Shown: positions 53,943 to 62,385, counted from the stretch's first letter. The stretch: DNA of 64,000 nt from UBA4675 sp964601265 (GCA_964601265.1 CAZRMT010000003.1:1-64000), one strand, 5' to 3'. The notes: generated by a model not told the origin, from the sequence alone. Program-made: numbers and translations.

Positions 53943-55159
53943 ATGGACGAAATTAAAAACGAAAATCAAATTTCTCCCGAAGAGAACGTAGAAAACAATG
54001 CTAGTCAAGAAGTCGCTTTAGAGTCGAGCGTTGGCGGATACAGAAAAAGAATTGAATTAACCGAAGAACAGAAGAAAAAAGAAGGCGTTTCCGTTTCTTC
54101 TATAATCGGAAAACTTTTGCTATACATATTCCTTATTATCTTTGCCGTGTGGACTTTGTTCCCGTTGTTTATAGCTTTAATCGAGTCTACTTTGACTTCT
54201 GCAAACTATAACAACAGCACGATAAAGCTTGCGAAATTGTTCCCGATAAGTAAAACGAAATACGATTTGCTTACCAACTATAGAAACGTATTCTTCGACG
54301 CGTCTTCCACAAAAGCATACTTAAACGAATTTGGTAATAAAACACAATTCCCGAGAGTTCCTTTTGCGTTTGTGTTTACCGTAATTTTGGTTTTGCCTAC
54401 TACCTTAATGGGATTATTTACGTCGGCTATGAGCGCGTTTGCGTTCTCCAAGCTAACGTTTAAGGGTAAAAACTGGATGTTCGGTTTACTTCTTTCGACT
54501 ATGATGTTGCCGGGCGCTTTATCCTTGGCTCCTTCGTATTCGATTTACAGAGAAATTCTTTCTTACGGTACGCTTTGGATGGCTTTCCCGTTGTTTATAC
54601 CTGGAATGTTCGGTGCGGCAACGGCGGTATTCTTCTTAAAGCAATACTTCACGGGTATTCCTACCGACCTTATAGAAGCAGGAAAACTTGACGGAATGGG
54701 TTATTATAAAATGTTCTTCAAGATAGTTGTTCCGCTTTCCGGTGCTGCGTTGATAGCGCAAGGCATTTTAGGTTTCGTCGGAGGATATAATGACTACTTC
54801 GGACCTAAGCTTTACTTACAAGGCGCAGGAACTTCTTTCGAGACCGTACAACTTGTTTTGGTTTCGATTAAAGGAACCGCAGGAAAGGNNNNNNNNNNNN
54901 NNNNNNNNNNNNNNNNNNNNNNNNNNNNNNNNNNNNNNNNNNNNNNNNNNNNNNNNNNNNNNNNNNNNNNNNNNNNNNNNNNNNNNNNTCTTTCGAGACC
55001 GTACAACTTGTTTTGGTTTCGATTAAAGGAACCGCAGGAAAGGATATTCCTAAAGTATTTGCCGCTTGTATGGTTGCATTATTACCTACGTTGATTTTGT
55101 ACTTCTATGCGCAAAAGTTCTTCGTAGAAGGTATAGCGACTTCGGGAATGAAGATTTAA
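53943..55159 (+). CDS. Sugar ABC transporter permease (MalG/UgpE type), interrupted by an assembly gap
   Basis: The frame runs to the N gap at 54889, and continues behind it in another frame of the given coordinates. Removing the 100 N and one copy of the 55-bp flanking duplication (54989-55043) restores a single frame of 353 residues: ...SIKGTAGK-DIPKVFAACMVALLPTLILYFYAQKFFVEGIATSGMKI. The N-terminal 55 residues are charged and cytoplasmic, then six helices with the EAA loop LIEAGKLDGMGYYKMFFKIVVPLSGAAL. No ATPase gene follows, so a shared MsmX-type ATPase is probably used, as is usual in Firmicutes. Confidence 0.9.
54834..55043. other. Assembly artefact: 100 N between two copies of one 55-bp sequence
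   Basis: Bases 54834-54888 are identical to 54989-55043. The N run lies exactly between. Two contigs that overlap by 55 bp were scaffolded with a default gap instead of being merged. Confidence 0.93.
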
Positions 55160-55184
55160 TTTGTATCTTTTATAATGTATTTTT

Positions 55185-55214
55185 AAAAGCATAACGTTTT
55201 TGCGTTATGCTTTT
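55185..55214 (+). terminator. Terminator of the sugar importer operon
   Basis: AAAAGCATAACG (55185-55196), loop, CGTTATGCTTTT (55203-55214), then more T. Confidence 0.85.
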
Positions 55215-55332
55215 TTAATTTTTATTTTATCGGTATTTGATAAAAAAACACAACGCTATTTATTGCTTTATCCCGTCAAACGTGTTTGTAGTAAAAAAAA
55301 TAAAAAAACCCGAAATAAAAGAGTAAAAACAG

Positions 55333-55361
55333 TTGAAAATAGAAATAAATTGTGATATAAT
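55333..55361 (+). promoter_or_regulatory. Promoter of tRNA-Leu(UAA)
   Basis: TTGAAA (55333-55338), 17-base spacer, TATAAT (55356-55361), 17 bases before the tRNA. Confidence 0.75.
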
Positions 55362-55378
55362 ACCTACGATAAAAAGAT

Positions 55379-55465
55379 GCCGAAGTGGCGGAATAGGTAG
55401 ACGCAAGGGACTTAAAATCCCTCGGTGTAACAACCGTACCGGTTCGACTCCGGTCTCCGGCACCA
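55379..55465 (+). tRNA. tRNA-Leu (anticodon UAA)
   Basis: 87 nt with encoded CCA, long variable arm (CGGTGTAACAACCG), anticodon loop ACTTAAAAT, T-loop TTCGACT. The acceptor GCCGAAG / CTCCGGC has an A-C mismatch at pair 5-68. The 5' strand matches that of the other tRNA-Leu in the window. Confidence 0.95.
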
Positions 55466-55473
55466 CGTAAAGA

Positions 55474-55504
55474 AAAGGTTTGATACGAAAAGTATCAGAC
55501 CTTT
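55474..55504 (+). terminator. tRNA-Leu(UAA) terminator
   Basis: AAAGGTTTGATAC (55474-55486) pairs with GTATCAGACCTTT (55492-55504) with one G-T pair; T-rich tail. The roughly 270 bases that follow, up to 55778, show no gene or RNA that I can support. Confidence 0.8.
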
Positions 55505-55778
55505 GTTTAATTTTTATCTTACAAGAGGATAATACTTTTTGTAATTTTGGTATTTTTGTTTATTTGAACGAGTTATTGCAAAACGTAAAAAATAGGAAAC
55601 GTTTATCATATGTTTATTATAATTCGTTCCCTATACTTCTTGACTACTGAAGAATAATTTATTTATACTTGTTTGCATACGGTTGAGTAATAGCTACGCA
55701 ATAAATTAAAAGCGAACTTAGAAAGTAAATTCTAGGTTCGTTTTCGTTTTTGCTTTGGTTTTTAAAGGAAATTCTTTG

Positions 55779-55916
55779 TTAATTTAGCGGATTGCACGTA
55801 TTCGAACCGCTTGATAAAAGCGCTAGCAATAATAACGTTTGCGTTGTAGACAGCGTATTGTTATTCGTCAACAAAAAAAATAAGCCGAATAACGCTAGGT
55901 TTGTGGAATTCGTCAT
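55779..55916 (-). CDS. Small hydrophobic protein of 45 residues
   Basis: ATG at 55916, four bases after a perfect AGGAGG (55926-55921). The peptide is rich in Leu, Thr and Asn: MTNSTNLALFGLFFLL, an NNNT segment, then LLLLALLSSGSNTCNPLN. Two short hydrophobic stretches suggest a membrane-associated or surface-layer small protein. Its start resembles the layout of the 66-residue protein at 56426-56626 (short hydrophobic segments punctuated by Asn/Gly/Cys). Function unknown. The perfect ribosome site is the main support. Confidence 0.55.
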   Translation of the reverse strand: MTNSTNLALFGLFFLLTNNNTLSTTQTLLLLALLSSGSNTCNPLN

Positions 55917-55986
55917 AATACCTCCTAAAAAGACTTTGTTCGTCTAAATTTTACTTTATTTTCACTCGGCTAAATATCCCTTTATA

Positions 55987-56015
55987 TTGACACGTTTTAA
56001 GATTTATTTTAAAAT
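55987..56015 (+). promoter_or_regulatory. Promoter of the ArsR-family regulator
   Basis: TTGACA (55987-55992), 17-base spacer, TAAAAT (56010-56015). Confidence 0.7.
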
Positions 56016-56048
56016 ATTATTAAATAGATTTTAAGGGATTTAACCGAT

Positions 56049-56387
56049 ATGTCCGAAATTTTATTATTAGATAAAAAGACCCAAGAAATGGTGGAAGAAT
56101 ACATTCCTTCTAGCGAAGTAATAAGCGATTTAGCTTGCGTGTTTTCTTTGTTTTCCGACGAAACAAGATTAAAAATTTTGTCTGCGCTTGCCATTAGCGA
56201 AATGTGCGTTACGGATTTATCGGAAGTAATTTCCGTGAACCAAACCACGGTTTCGCATCAATTACGCCTTTTAAAGGGTATGGGGGCGGTAAAAACCAAA
56301 CGTCAAGGGAAAGTAGTGTTCTATTCGCTCCGAGGCGAAACGCTAAACGAAATTCTTTTAAAGGGCGTTGAATTTTTAGGTTATTGA
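56049..56387 (+). CDS. ArsR-family winged-helix regulator
   Basis: 112 residues. LACVFSLFSDETRLKILSALAISEMCVTDLSEVISVNQTTVSHQLRLLKGMGAVKTKRQGKVVFYSL is the full ArsR/SmtB fold. Cys in LAC and in MCVTDL (the ELCVCDL position) could bind a soft metal. Such regulators usually control an adjacent efflux gene, but none is next door; the neighbours are two small proteins. It might sense metal, sulfide or redox state. Confidence 0.9.
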   Translation: MSEILLLDKKTQEMVEEYIPSSEVISDLACVFSLFSDETRLKILSALAISEMCVTDLSEVISVNQTTVSHQLRLLKGMGAVKTKRQGKVVFYSLRGETLNEILLKGVEFLGY

Positions 56388-56400
56388 AAGTTAAAAAACA

Positions 56401-56419
56401 GGCGGGACTAAATCCCGCC
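56401..56419. terminator. Terminator between convergent arsR-type and small cysteine-rich genes
   Basis: GGCGGGA, loop CTAAA, TCCCGCC. A T-rich tail lies on the plus side. Confidence 0.8.
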
Positions 56420-56425
56420 TTAGTT

Positions 56426-56626
56426 TTATTTACAACCGCAACCGCCGAGGAAGGGTTTAAATTTGTCTTTACAACAGCAAAGTAGCACGAGTATTAACGG
56501 AAGGTAACCGCAAGAACAAATTTTATCTATTATTCCCGATATACACCCGTTACCGCAAAGACAAAGGATAAGTAAAATTATAAGTAAGTAAAGGCAACCG
56601 TTGTCGCCGAATCCAAAACAGTTCAT
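56426..56626 (-). CDS. Small hydrophobic cysteine/glycine-rich protein
   Basis: 66 residues, ten or more Cys. Starts MNCFGFGDNGCLYLLIILLIL and ends KPFLGGCGCK, with CGNGC and LLCCCKD in between. Short proteins of this type recur in Clostridia and are sometimes named after chorion high-cysteine proteins; they have no known function. GGAGG lies before ATG 56626. Two hydrophobic stretches suggest membrane association, perhaps metal or thiol chemistry. Confidence 0.7.
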   Translation of the reverse strand: MNCFGFGDNGCLYLLIILLILCLCGNGCISGIIDKICSCGYLPLILVLLCCCKDKFKPFLGGCGCK

Positions 56627-56727
56627 TATTATTTCCTCCAGAATATTCGGACGGAATTATATGTATCGTTTTTATTTCCCGTCGTCAATATATTTTACGC
56701 TAAATGAAGATAAAGTGTTACCTACGC

Positions 56728-56756
56728 TTGCAAAAAAGCAAAAAAAGAATTACAAT
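56728..56756 (+). promoter_or_regulatory. Promoter of coaX
   Basis: TTGCAA (56728-56733), 17-base spacer, TACAAT (56751-56756). Confidence 0.55.
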
Positions 56757-56784
56757 AATATTAACTTATTTTGTTGGAGAAGTT

Positions 56785-57555
56785 ATGATAGTTTGTATAG
56801 ATATAGGTAACAGCAATATAAAATACGCTATTTTTGACGGAGAAGAGTTAAAGGCTACGTTTAGGGTGTCTTCCGTAAACGTTTCCACTTCCGACGAATA
56901 CGGCGTAATACTGTCCGACCTTATAAACGGCGCAAATATTAAAAAAGAGGATATAACGGGGGTTATAATGTCGTCGGTTATTCCTCAACTCAACTATACT
57001 ATGGAGCATATGTGTAAGGATTATTTAGGGATTTCTCCTATAATAGTCAGCACTAAATTAAAAACGGGAATAGTTTTTAAAGTAAAAAGCCCTAACGAAG
57101 TCGGCGCCGACAGAATAGTAAATTCTTTTGCTTGCTACAATAAATACAAAAAGGCAACCATTTGCATAGATTTCGGCACGGCGCTTACCTTTAACGCCGT
57201 AAATTCCAAGGGCGAATTTTTAGGCGGAGCCATTTTCCCCGGTATGAAAACGGCGCTCGACTCGCTTGTTAACGGCACTGCAAAACTTCCTAATATCGAA
57301 CTTGTAATGCCCGAAAAAGTTATCGCTACGGACACCGTAACGAATATGCAGGCGGGAATGATAAACGGCTATATCGGCGTTGTAGAAAAAATAGTTTCCG
57401 AAATGAAAAAAGAATTAGCCGAAGAGTGTATAGTTATAGTAACGGGCGGATTAGGCGAAATAATCGCTCGCCACACGAACGTTATAGACGTTGTCGATAG
57501 ACGTTTAACGCTTGACGGATTAAGAATGATTTACGAGATGAATAAAGATGAGTAA
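56785..57555 (+). CDS. coaX: Type III pantothenate kinase
   Basis: 256 residues from ATG 56785 with GGAGA upstream; 27 extra N-terminal residues in the longer frame are rejected, since family members start MxxxIDIGNSN. Motifs: IDIGNSNIKYAIFD (phosphate 1), PNEVGADRIVN, CIDFGTALTFNAV and GGAIFPG. It phosphorylates pantothenate at the first step of CoA synthesis, ATP-dependent and insensitive to CoA feedback. The end overlaps ispG by eight bases. Confidence 0.95.
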   Translation: MIVCIDIGNSNIKYAIFDGEELKATFRVSSVNVSTSDEYGVILSDLINGANIKKEDITGVIMSSVIPQLNYTMEHMCKDYLGISPIIVSTKLKTGIVFKVKSPNEVGADRIVNSFACYNKYKKATICIDFGTALTFNAVNSKGEFLGGAIFPGMKTALDSLVNGTAKLPNIELVMPEKVIATDTVTNMQAGMINGYIGVVEKIVSEMKKELAEECIVIVTGGLGEIIARHTNVIDVVDRRLTLDGLRMIYEMNKDE

Positions 57556-58594
57556 AAGCGTAAAAATAGGCGACGTAAATATCGGTAACGGTAACAAAAT
57601 AGCCGTACAAAGCATGACTAATATCAAAACCGAAAAAACGGACGAAGTAGTAGAGCAAATATTGCGTTTGGAAAAAGCTGGTTGCGATATTATAAGGGTT
57701 GCCGTCAAAGATACTGCCGACGCAAACGCCGTAAAAACGATTAAAGATAAAATACATATTCCGCTTGTTGCGGACGTGCATTTCGATTATCGCCTTGCCG
57801 TTTCCGCTATTGAAAACGGCGTTGACAAGGTTAGGATTAACCCCGGCAATATAGGTTCGGAAGAAAACGTAAAAATCGTTGCGGACTGTATAAAAAGACA
57901 CGCTTGCGCCGTAAGGGTGGGCTCTAACAGCGGTAGCGTTGAAAAAGAGTTTTTGGAAAAATACGGAAAAAACGAAATTTCTCTCGGTGAAAGCGCTTTA
58001 AAAAGAGTTGCTCAACTTGAAAAATACGGCGTTGAGAATATCGTAATTTCCGCAAAAACTTCGTCGGTTCCCTTAACGGTAAAAACCTACCGATATATCG
58101 CTAAACGCACCGATTATCCTCTGCACGTCGGCGTTACCGAGGCGGGAACGAGGCGTATGGGAATAATAAAAAGCTCTGCGGGGATAGGTTCGCTTTTAAT
58201 GGACGGAATAGGCGACACGATAAGGGTTTCGCTTACGGCAGACCCCGTAGAAGAAGTTTATGCAGGTAAAGATTTGCTTCGTGCGACGGGTATAGATAAA
58301 AACTATGCCGAAATAATCTCTTGTCCTACTTGCGGACGAACCGAGTACGATATGGAGAAGCTAGCTGAAAGCGTTTGTAATTTCACAAGAAACGTTAGCG
58401 TTCCCGTAAAAATCGCCGTAATGGGTTGCGTTGTAAACGGCCCGGGGGAAGCTTCCGATTGCGATTTAGGTATTGCGGGCGGAAAGGGAAGTTGCGTTAT
58501 TTTTAAAAAGGGCAAAGTTTACAAAACCGTTAAAAGCGAAGACGTAGAGAAAGAATTTTTAAAGGAAATAGAGAAAATTGTCGAAGAACTATGA
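57548..58594 (+). CDS. ispG: 4-hydroxy-3-methylbut-2-en-1-yl diphosphate synthase IspG
   Basis: 348 residues. TIM barrel with VKIGDVNIGNGNKIAVQSMTNIKTEKT and the C-terminal [4Fe-4S] domain with CPTCGRTEYD and NGPGEA; three Cys ligands are present (the CPTC pair and CVVNG). Penultimate enzyme of the MEP isoprenoid pathway. The usual Firmicutes order is ispC-rseP-ispG-polC; here coaX stands upstream. Confidence 0.96.
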   Translation: MSKSVKIGDVNIGNGNKIAVQSMTNIKTEKTDEVVEQILRLEKAGCDIIRVAVKDTADANAVKTIKDKIHIPLVADVHFDYRLAVSAIENGVDKVRINPGNIGSEENVKIVADCIKRHACAVRVGSNSGSVEKEFLEKYGKNEISLGESALKRVAQLEKYGVENIVISAKTSSVPLTVKTYRYIAKRTDYPLHVGVTEAGTRRMGIIKSSAGIGSLLMDGIGDTIRVSLTADPVEEVYAGKDLLRATGIDKNYAEIISCPTCGRTEYDMEKLAESVCNFTRNVSVPVKIAVMGCVVNGPGEASDCDLGIAGGKGSCVIFKKGKVYKTVKSEDVEKEFLKEIEKIVEEL

Positions 58595-60107
58595 ACAAGA
58601 AGAACTGCTTTCCGCAATAAGAAGCGTTGACGAAAGCGTTTCTTCGATAAAGATTAAAAACGTAAAAATAGATAAAAACTCAAAGTCGATAGAGGTAAGA
58701 TTCATAAATAACTTGAGCGTTGATGACAACGTTTGTAACTTGATAAAAGACGTAGTCGCCTCGTTTTTGCCTAGCGAATTTCACAACGTAAAAGTTGTCG
58801 TAAACAAAGTTAAAGCCGATAAAGATTTAGTTGAACAAATGCTTTACGACAGATTTATTTCTAATAGAAAGTATTTTGTTGGAGTTATTAAAAGAGAGGA
58901 TTTCGTCTTTAAAAACGAAACTTGCGAAATAGAGCTGGCGTTGTCCGACAATGAAATAGAAATGTTTAAAAACGGAAAAATATTCGACTCGTTAAAAGAG
59001 TATTTAGACGAAAATTTTTGCGAGGACATAAAAATAAATACCGTTTTAAGGGAGGAGCGTGAGATTGCTTCCGTAAAAGAAGAAGCGGTTTTTTCCGATT
59101 TCGAGCAAGTAAAAGTAAGAACCATAAAGGTTAATAACGTTCGTTCGTATATGTCGTACGACGAGGGCGATACGGCAATTTATATAGCCGACGCTTTGAG
59201 TATGCGTTCGGAATTGACGGTGTGCGGAATAATAACCGAAATAAGAAAGCTTACCACGTCGAAAGGCAAGGATATGTTTTTGATAAGTTTTACCGATAAG
59301 ACGGGAAGACTGACGGGAAAATATTTTCCCTTAAAAGACAAGTCTAAATTTATCGAGGCGTTAAAATCGGGCGACGCGTTGATTATGAAAGGGGAAATGA
59401 GCGAATATAACGGTAGAGCCGATTTTAAAATAAATAATATAGGGTGTTGCGATTTTCCCGAAGATTTTGTTCCCGAGCGTAAGCCTGCAAAAAAAGTTCC
59501 CGCAACCTATAAAAAGATATGTCCTTCTGAAATCGAAGACTGTTCGCAAATAAATATGTTTAAGCAAAACGTGCAACCGAGCGAGTGTTTAATCGGAAAA
59601 ACCTTCGTCGTGTTCGACGTCGAAACCACGGGTCTGGACATGATTAACGACCGTATAACCGAAATAGGCGCCGTAAAAATAGTTAACGGAGTTATAGTCG
59701 ACTGTTTTACCACTTTGATAAATCCGCAAATAAAAATAAGTCAAAGAATAACCGAATTGACAGGTATTGACGACGAAATGGTAAAAGATAAACCGACTTT
59801 TTCGGAAATGTGCGGTGATTTTTATAAATATATAGACGGAGCAATTTTGGTTGCGCATAACGCTTCTTTCGATATTACGATGATAAAAAATCATTTTGAA
59901 AGGGAAAATTACTACGTCGAGAATAACTATTACGACACGCTTGAAATATCGAGAAACACTTTAAAAGGGTTAAAAAATTATCAACTGAACACCGTTTGCG
60001 GATATTTCGGAATTGAGTTTTTACATCATAGAGCGATGTCCGACGCGCACGCAACGGCAAAATTATTTATTGAGTTGATAAATTTGAAAAAATGCTTGCC
60101 AATTTAA
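58578..60107 (+). CDS. PolC-type N-terminal/OB/exonuclease protein lacking PHP and polymerase domains
   Basis: 509 residues. Residues 1 to about 190: PolC N-terminal domain pattern. About 205-300: OB fold (ELTVCGIITEIRKLTTSKGKDMFLISFTDKTGRLTGKYF). About 345-505: DEDDh exonuclease with FVVFDVETTGLD, HNASFD and HHRAMSDAHATAKL, all catalytic residues kept. Full PolC is about 1,400 residues, with a PHP domain around the exonuclease and a polymerase core behind; both are missing, and the gene ends cleanly with TAA before the rimP promoter. It starts at TTG 58578 inside the ispG end (17-base overlap). Position ispG-X-rimP is the normal polC position. Could be a proofreading subunit working with DnaE, or a decayed PolC. 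Confidence 0.85.
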   Translation: MSKNYEQEELLSAIRSVDESVSSIKIKNVKIDKNSKSIEVRFINNLSVDDNVCNLIKDVVASFLPSEFHNVKVVVNKVKADKDLVEQMLYDRFISNRKYFVGVIKREDFVFKNETCEIELALSDNEIEMFKNGKIFDSLKEYLDENFCEDIKINTVLREEREIASVKEEAVFSDFEQVKVRTIKVNNVRSYMSYDEGDTAIYIADALSMRSELTVCGIITEIRKLTTSKGKDMFLISFTDKTGRLTGKYFPLKDKSKFIEALKSGDALIMKGEMSEYNGRADFKINNIGCCDFPEDFVPERKPAKKVPATYKKICPSEIEDCSQINMFKQNVQPSECLIGKTFVVFDVETTGLDMINDRITEIGAVKIVNGVIVDCFTTLINPQIKISQRITELTGIDDEMVKDKPTFSEMCGDFYKYIDGAILVAHNASFDITMIKNHFERENYYVENNYYDTLEISRNTLKGLKNYQLNTVCGYFGIEFLHHRAMSDAHATAKLFIELINLKKCLPI

Positions 60108-60124
60108 TATTTTAATGGTATAAT
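60096..60124 (+). promoter_or_regulatory. Promoter of the rimP-nusA-infB operon
   Basis: TTGCCA (60096-60101), 17-base spacer, extended -10 TGGTATAAT (TATAAT 60119-60124). Confidence 0.75.
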
Positions 60125-60151
60125 AATTATAAACTTATTAGTACGCTAGTA

Positions 60152-60180
60152 TTGAGAGTAACCTTTGCGGTTGCTCTCAA
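60152..60180 (+). promoter_or_regulatory. Leader stem-loop before rimP
   Basis: TTGAGAG (60152-60158) pairs with CTCTCAA (60174-60180), and AACC with GGTT inside. Leader hairpins before rimP-nusA operons are widespread and may serve NusA-sensitive autoregulation; no U-run follows this one. Confidence 0.55.
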
Positions 60181-60201
60181 AGATTTATGCGGGGAGAAAC
60201 G

Positions 60202-60663
60202 ATGACTTTTTTAAGCGTAGACGAAATAGAAAAAATCGTATTGCCGACGATAACGGAATTAGGTTGCGAGCTTGTCGAGGTGGAAACTAAAACGGGTAAA
60301 AATCCCTCTTTAACTTTTTATATCGACAAAGAAGACGGTATAGATATCGACACGTTGGAAAAAATTCATAACGCCGTAGACCCTTTGCTTGACGAGGCTG
60401 ACGTATCTAACGGTAGCGCATACACGCTAAACTGTTCTTCTCCGGGGCTTACCCGTCCGTTTAAAACGGAAAGGGATTTTTTAAAAAGAATCGGAAAAGA
60501 CGTGGAGATAAAATTGTTTGCCCCTATAAAAGGCAAAAAGTTTTTTGAAGCGAAATTGATTTCTTACGACGTAAATTGCGTGGAAGTCGAATTAGAAAAC
60601 GAAACGATAAAAATCAATATGAATCAAATAGCAAAAATAAACGAAGCCGTTAAATTCGATTGA
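60202..60663 (+). CDS. rimP: Ribosome maturation factor RimP
   Basis: 153 residues from ATG 60202 after GGGGAGA. Pattern LGCELVEVETKTGKNPSLTFYIDKEDGIDIDTLEKIHNAVDPLLDE and YTLNCSSPGLTRPFKTERDF is diagnostic. Needed for 30S subunit maturation. First gene of the operon. Confidence 0.95.
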   Translation: MTFLSVDEIEKIVLPTITELGCELVEVETKTGKNPSLTFYIDKEDGIDIDTLEKIHNAVDPLLDEADVSNGSAYTLNCSSPGLTRPFKTERDFLKRIGKDVEIKLFAPIKGKKFFEAKLISYDVNCVEVELENETIKINMNQIAKINEAVKFD

Positions 60664-60705
60664 TTTTTTATATGAAAAATCGGGGATATATTTAAGGAGT
60701 ATAAA

Positions 60706-61809
60706 ATGATTAACAAAGATTTTTTTGATGCGTTAAGCGAACTTGTGGAACAAAAGGGTATCGACGAACAATCTCTTCTCGATTCCATAGAAAACGCCTT
60801 GTCTTGCGGATACAAAAGACTTAAAGGCGATGCTTTCGACGTAAAAGTCAAATTAAACAAAGAAAAGAATTCCATTAAATTTTCCGTTGTGAAAATGGTT
60901 GTCGAACAAGTCGAGAACCCCGACAAGGAAATTACGCTGGAAGAAGCGAAGCAAATAAAAAGAACGGCAAAACTCGGAGAATACGTGGAGCTTGCCGAAA
61001 TCGTTCCCAAGGACGAGTTTGACAGAATTTCAAGCGGAACGGCAATTCAAGTAATAAGACAAAAGCTTCGTGAGGCGGAGAGAGACAATATTATTTCCGA
61101 GTTTGAAGATAAAGAAAATGCATTGCAGACGTGTATTATAAGGAAGGTCGAAGATAAAAACGTTTACGTAGAAATAGGTAACGGAAACGTAGGAGGAATA
61201 ATGCTTCCTCAAGACCAAGTACCCGGTGAAACGTACAACGTCGGCGAAAAAATCAAAGTTTACGTTAAAAGAGTTCGTAACAGCGGACTTAACGCCCAAA
61301 TTATGGTATCGAGAACCTCTCCTTATTTAGTCAGAGGGTTGTTTGAAAACGAAGTTCCAGAAATTAGGAGCGGACTCGTTGAAATAAAATCTATCGCAAG
61401 AGAACCCGGTCAAAGAACGAAAATCGCGATATACAGTTCGGATAGTTCCATAGACGCCGTAGGCGCTTGCGTCGGACCCAGAGGAGCAAGAGTAAACGCC
61501 GTGGTTGAAGAACTTCACGGAGAAAAAATAGATATTATTTTATGGAGCGAAGATCCTCTTGAATACATTGCTAAAGCTTTATCGCCCGCAAAGGTTTTAA
61601 AGGTTTCCGCATTAGAGGGCGAGCAAATCGCCAAAGTCGTCGTTCCCGACGATAAGTTGTCGCTTGCGATAGGTAAAAGCGGACAAAACGCAAGACTTGC
61701 CGTTAAGCTTACTAATTGGAAAATCGACATTAAGAGCGAATCGGTTGCAAAAGCTTCCGGAGACTATGACGACGAAGAATACGACGAAGAGGTCGGAGAA
61801 GCAGAATAA
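60706..61809 (+). CDS. nusA: Transcription termination/antitermination factor NusA
   Basis: 367 residues, the short Gram-positive form without the C-terminal acidic repeats. N-terminal polymerase-binding domain, S1 domain (TCIIRKVEDKNVYVEIGNGNVGGIMLPQ), KH1 (VDAVGACVGPRGARVNAVVEELHGEKIDII) and KH2 (LAIGKSGQNARLAVKLTNWKIDI), then an Asp/Glu-rich tail. Its stop shares one base with the ylxR start. Confidence 0.97.
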   Translation: MINKDFFDALSELVEQKGIDEQSLLDSIENALSCGYKRLKGDAFDVKVKLNKEKNSIKFSVVKMVVEQVENPDKEITLEEAKQIKRTAKLGEYVELAEIVPKDEFDRISSGTAIQVIRQKLREAERDNIISEFEDKENALQTCIIRKVEDKNVYVEIGNGNVGGIMLPQDQVPGETYNVGEKIKVYVKRVRNSGLNAQIMVSRTSPYLVRGLFENEVPEIRSGLVEIKSIAREPGQRTKIAIYSSDSSIDAVGACVGPRGARVNAVVEELHGEKIDIILWSEDPLEYIAKALSPAKVLKVSALEGEQIAKVVVPDDKLSLAIGKSGQNARLAVKLTNWKIDIKSESVAKASGDYDDEEYDEEVGEAE

Positions 61810-62075
61810 TGCAAAAGAAAAAACCGCAGAGAACTTGTATTGTTTGCAAGGGTGAAGCAGATAAAAAAAGTCTTGTACGAATCGTTAGGACGCCTCAGGG
61901 AACCGTTGAACTCGATTTAACGGGGAAAAAATCCGGGCGTGGCGCATACGTGTGTAAAGACGAAGGGTGTTTTTCCAAATTAAAAAAGGGTAAGTTTTTG
62001 ACGAGAGCTTTAAAAATAGAGGTTTCGGAAGAAACTTACGATAAATTGATAGAGGAATTAAAGACTATTGAATAA
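61809..62075 (+). CDS. ylxR: YlxR-family RNA-binding protein
   Basis: 88 residues. RTCIVCKGEADKKSLVRIVR and GKKSGRGAYVCKDEGC are the family motifs. In Bacillus subtilis YlxR (RnpM) binds RNase P RNA and affects transcription of many genes. Between nusA and the L7Ae-like gene, as usual. Confidence 0.95.
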   Translation: MQKKKPQRTCIVCKGEADKKSLVRIVRTPQGTVELDLTGKKSGRGAYVCKDEGCFSKLKKGKFLTRALKIEVSEETYDKLIEELKTIE

Positions 62076-62382
62076 CAAAATAAAGACTTATCTAGGCTTT
62101 TGTAAAAAATCGGGTAAATTAACGGTCGGTTTTAACAATATAGAAAAGTCGAACAAAAAAACTTATTTAATCGTAGTTGATGAAAATATAGGCGAGAGTA
62201 CGCTAAAAAAACTCATAAAAATTTCTGACGAACGTAATTGTCGGTTGCTTCTTTGCAAAGTGGCGTTAGCCGATTACGTATCGGAAGAGTGTAAAACGGT
62301 GTCGGTTGGCAATAAAAGTCTTGCCGACGCAATAGTAGATAATATAGACTGTGATTTTTCGTTTTATCAAGGAGGTTGTTAA
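62068..62382 (+). CDS. L7Ae/YlxQ-family ribosomal-type RNA-binding protein
   Basis: 104 residues from TTG 62068, overlapping ylxR by eight bases. IKTYLGFCKKSGKLTVGFNNIEKSNKKTYLIVVDENIGESTLKKL is the L7Ae fold start. It is probably a kink-turn binder (YlxQ/RplGA). The end lies three bases before infB. Confidence 0.88.
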   Translation: MNNKIKTYLGFCKKSGKLTVGFNNIEKSNKKTYLIVVDENIGESTLKKLIKISDERNCRLLLCKVALADYVSEECKTVSVGNKSLADAIVDNIDCDFSFYQGGC

Positions 62383-62385
62383 ACG

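Noticed and set aside
54989..55094. Frameshifted C terminus of the second sugar permease
   Set aside because: It is created by the uncorrected 55-bp duplication and N run; the corrected frame continues to 55159.
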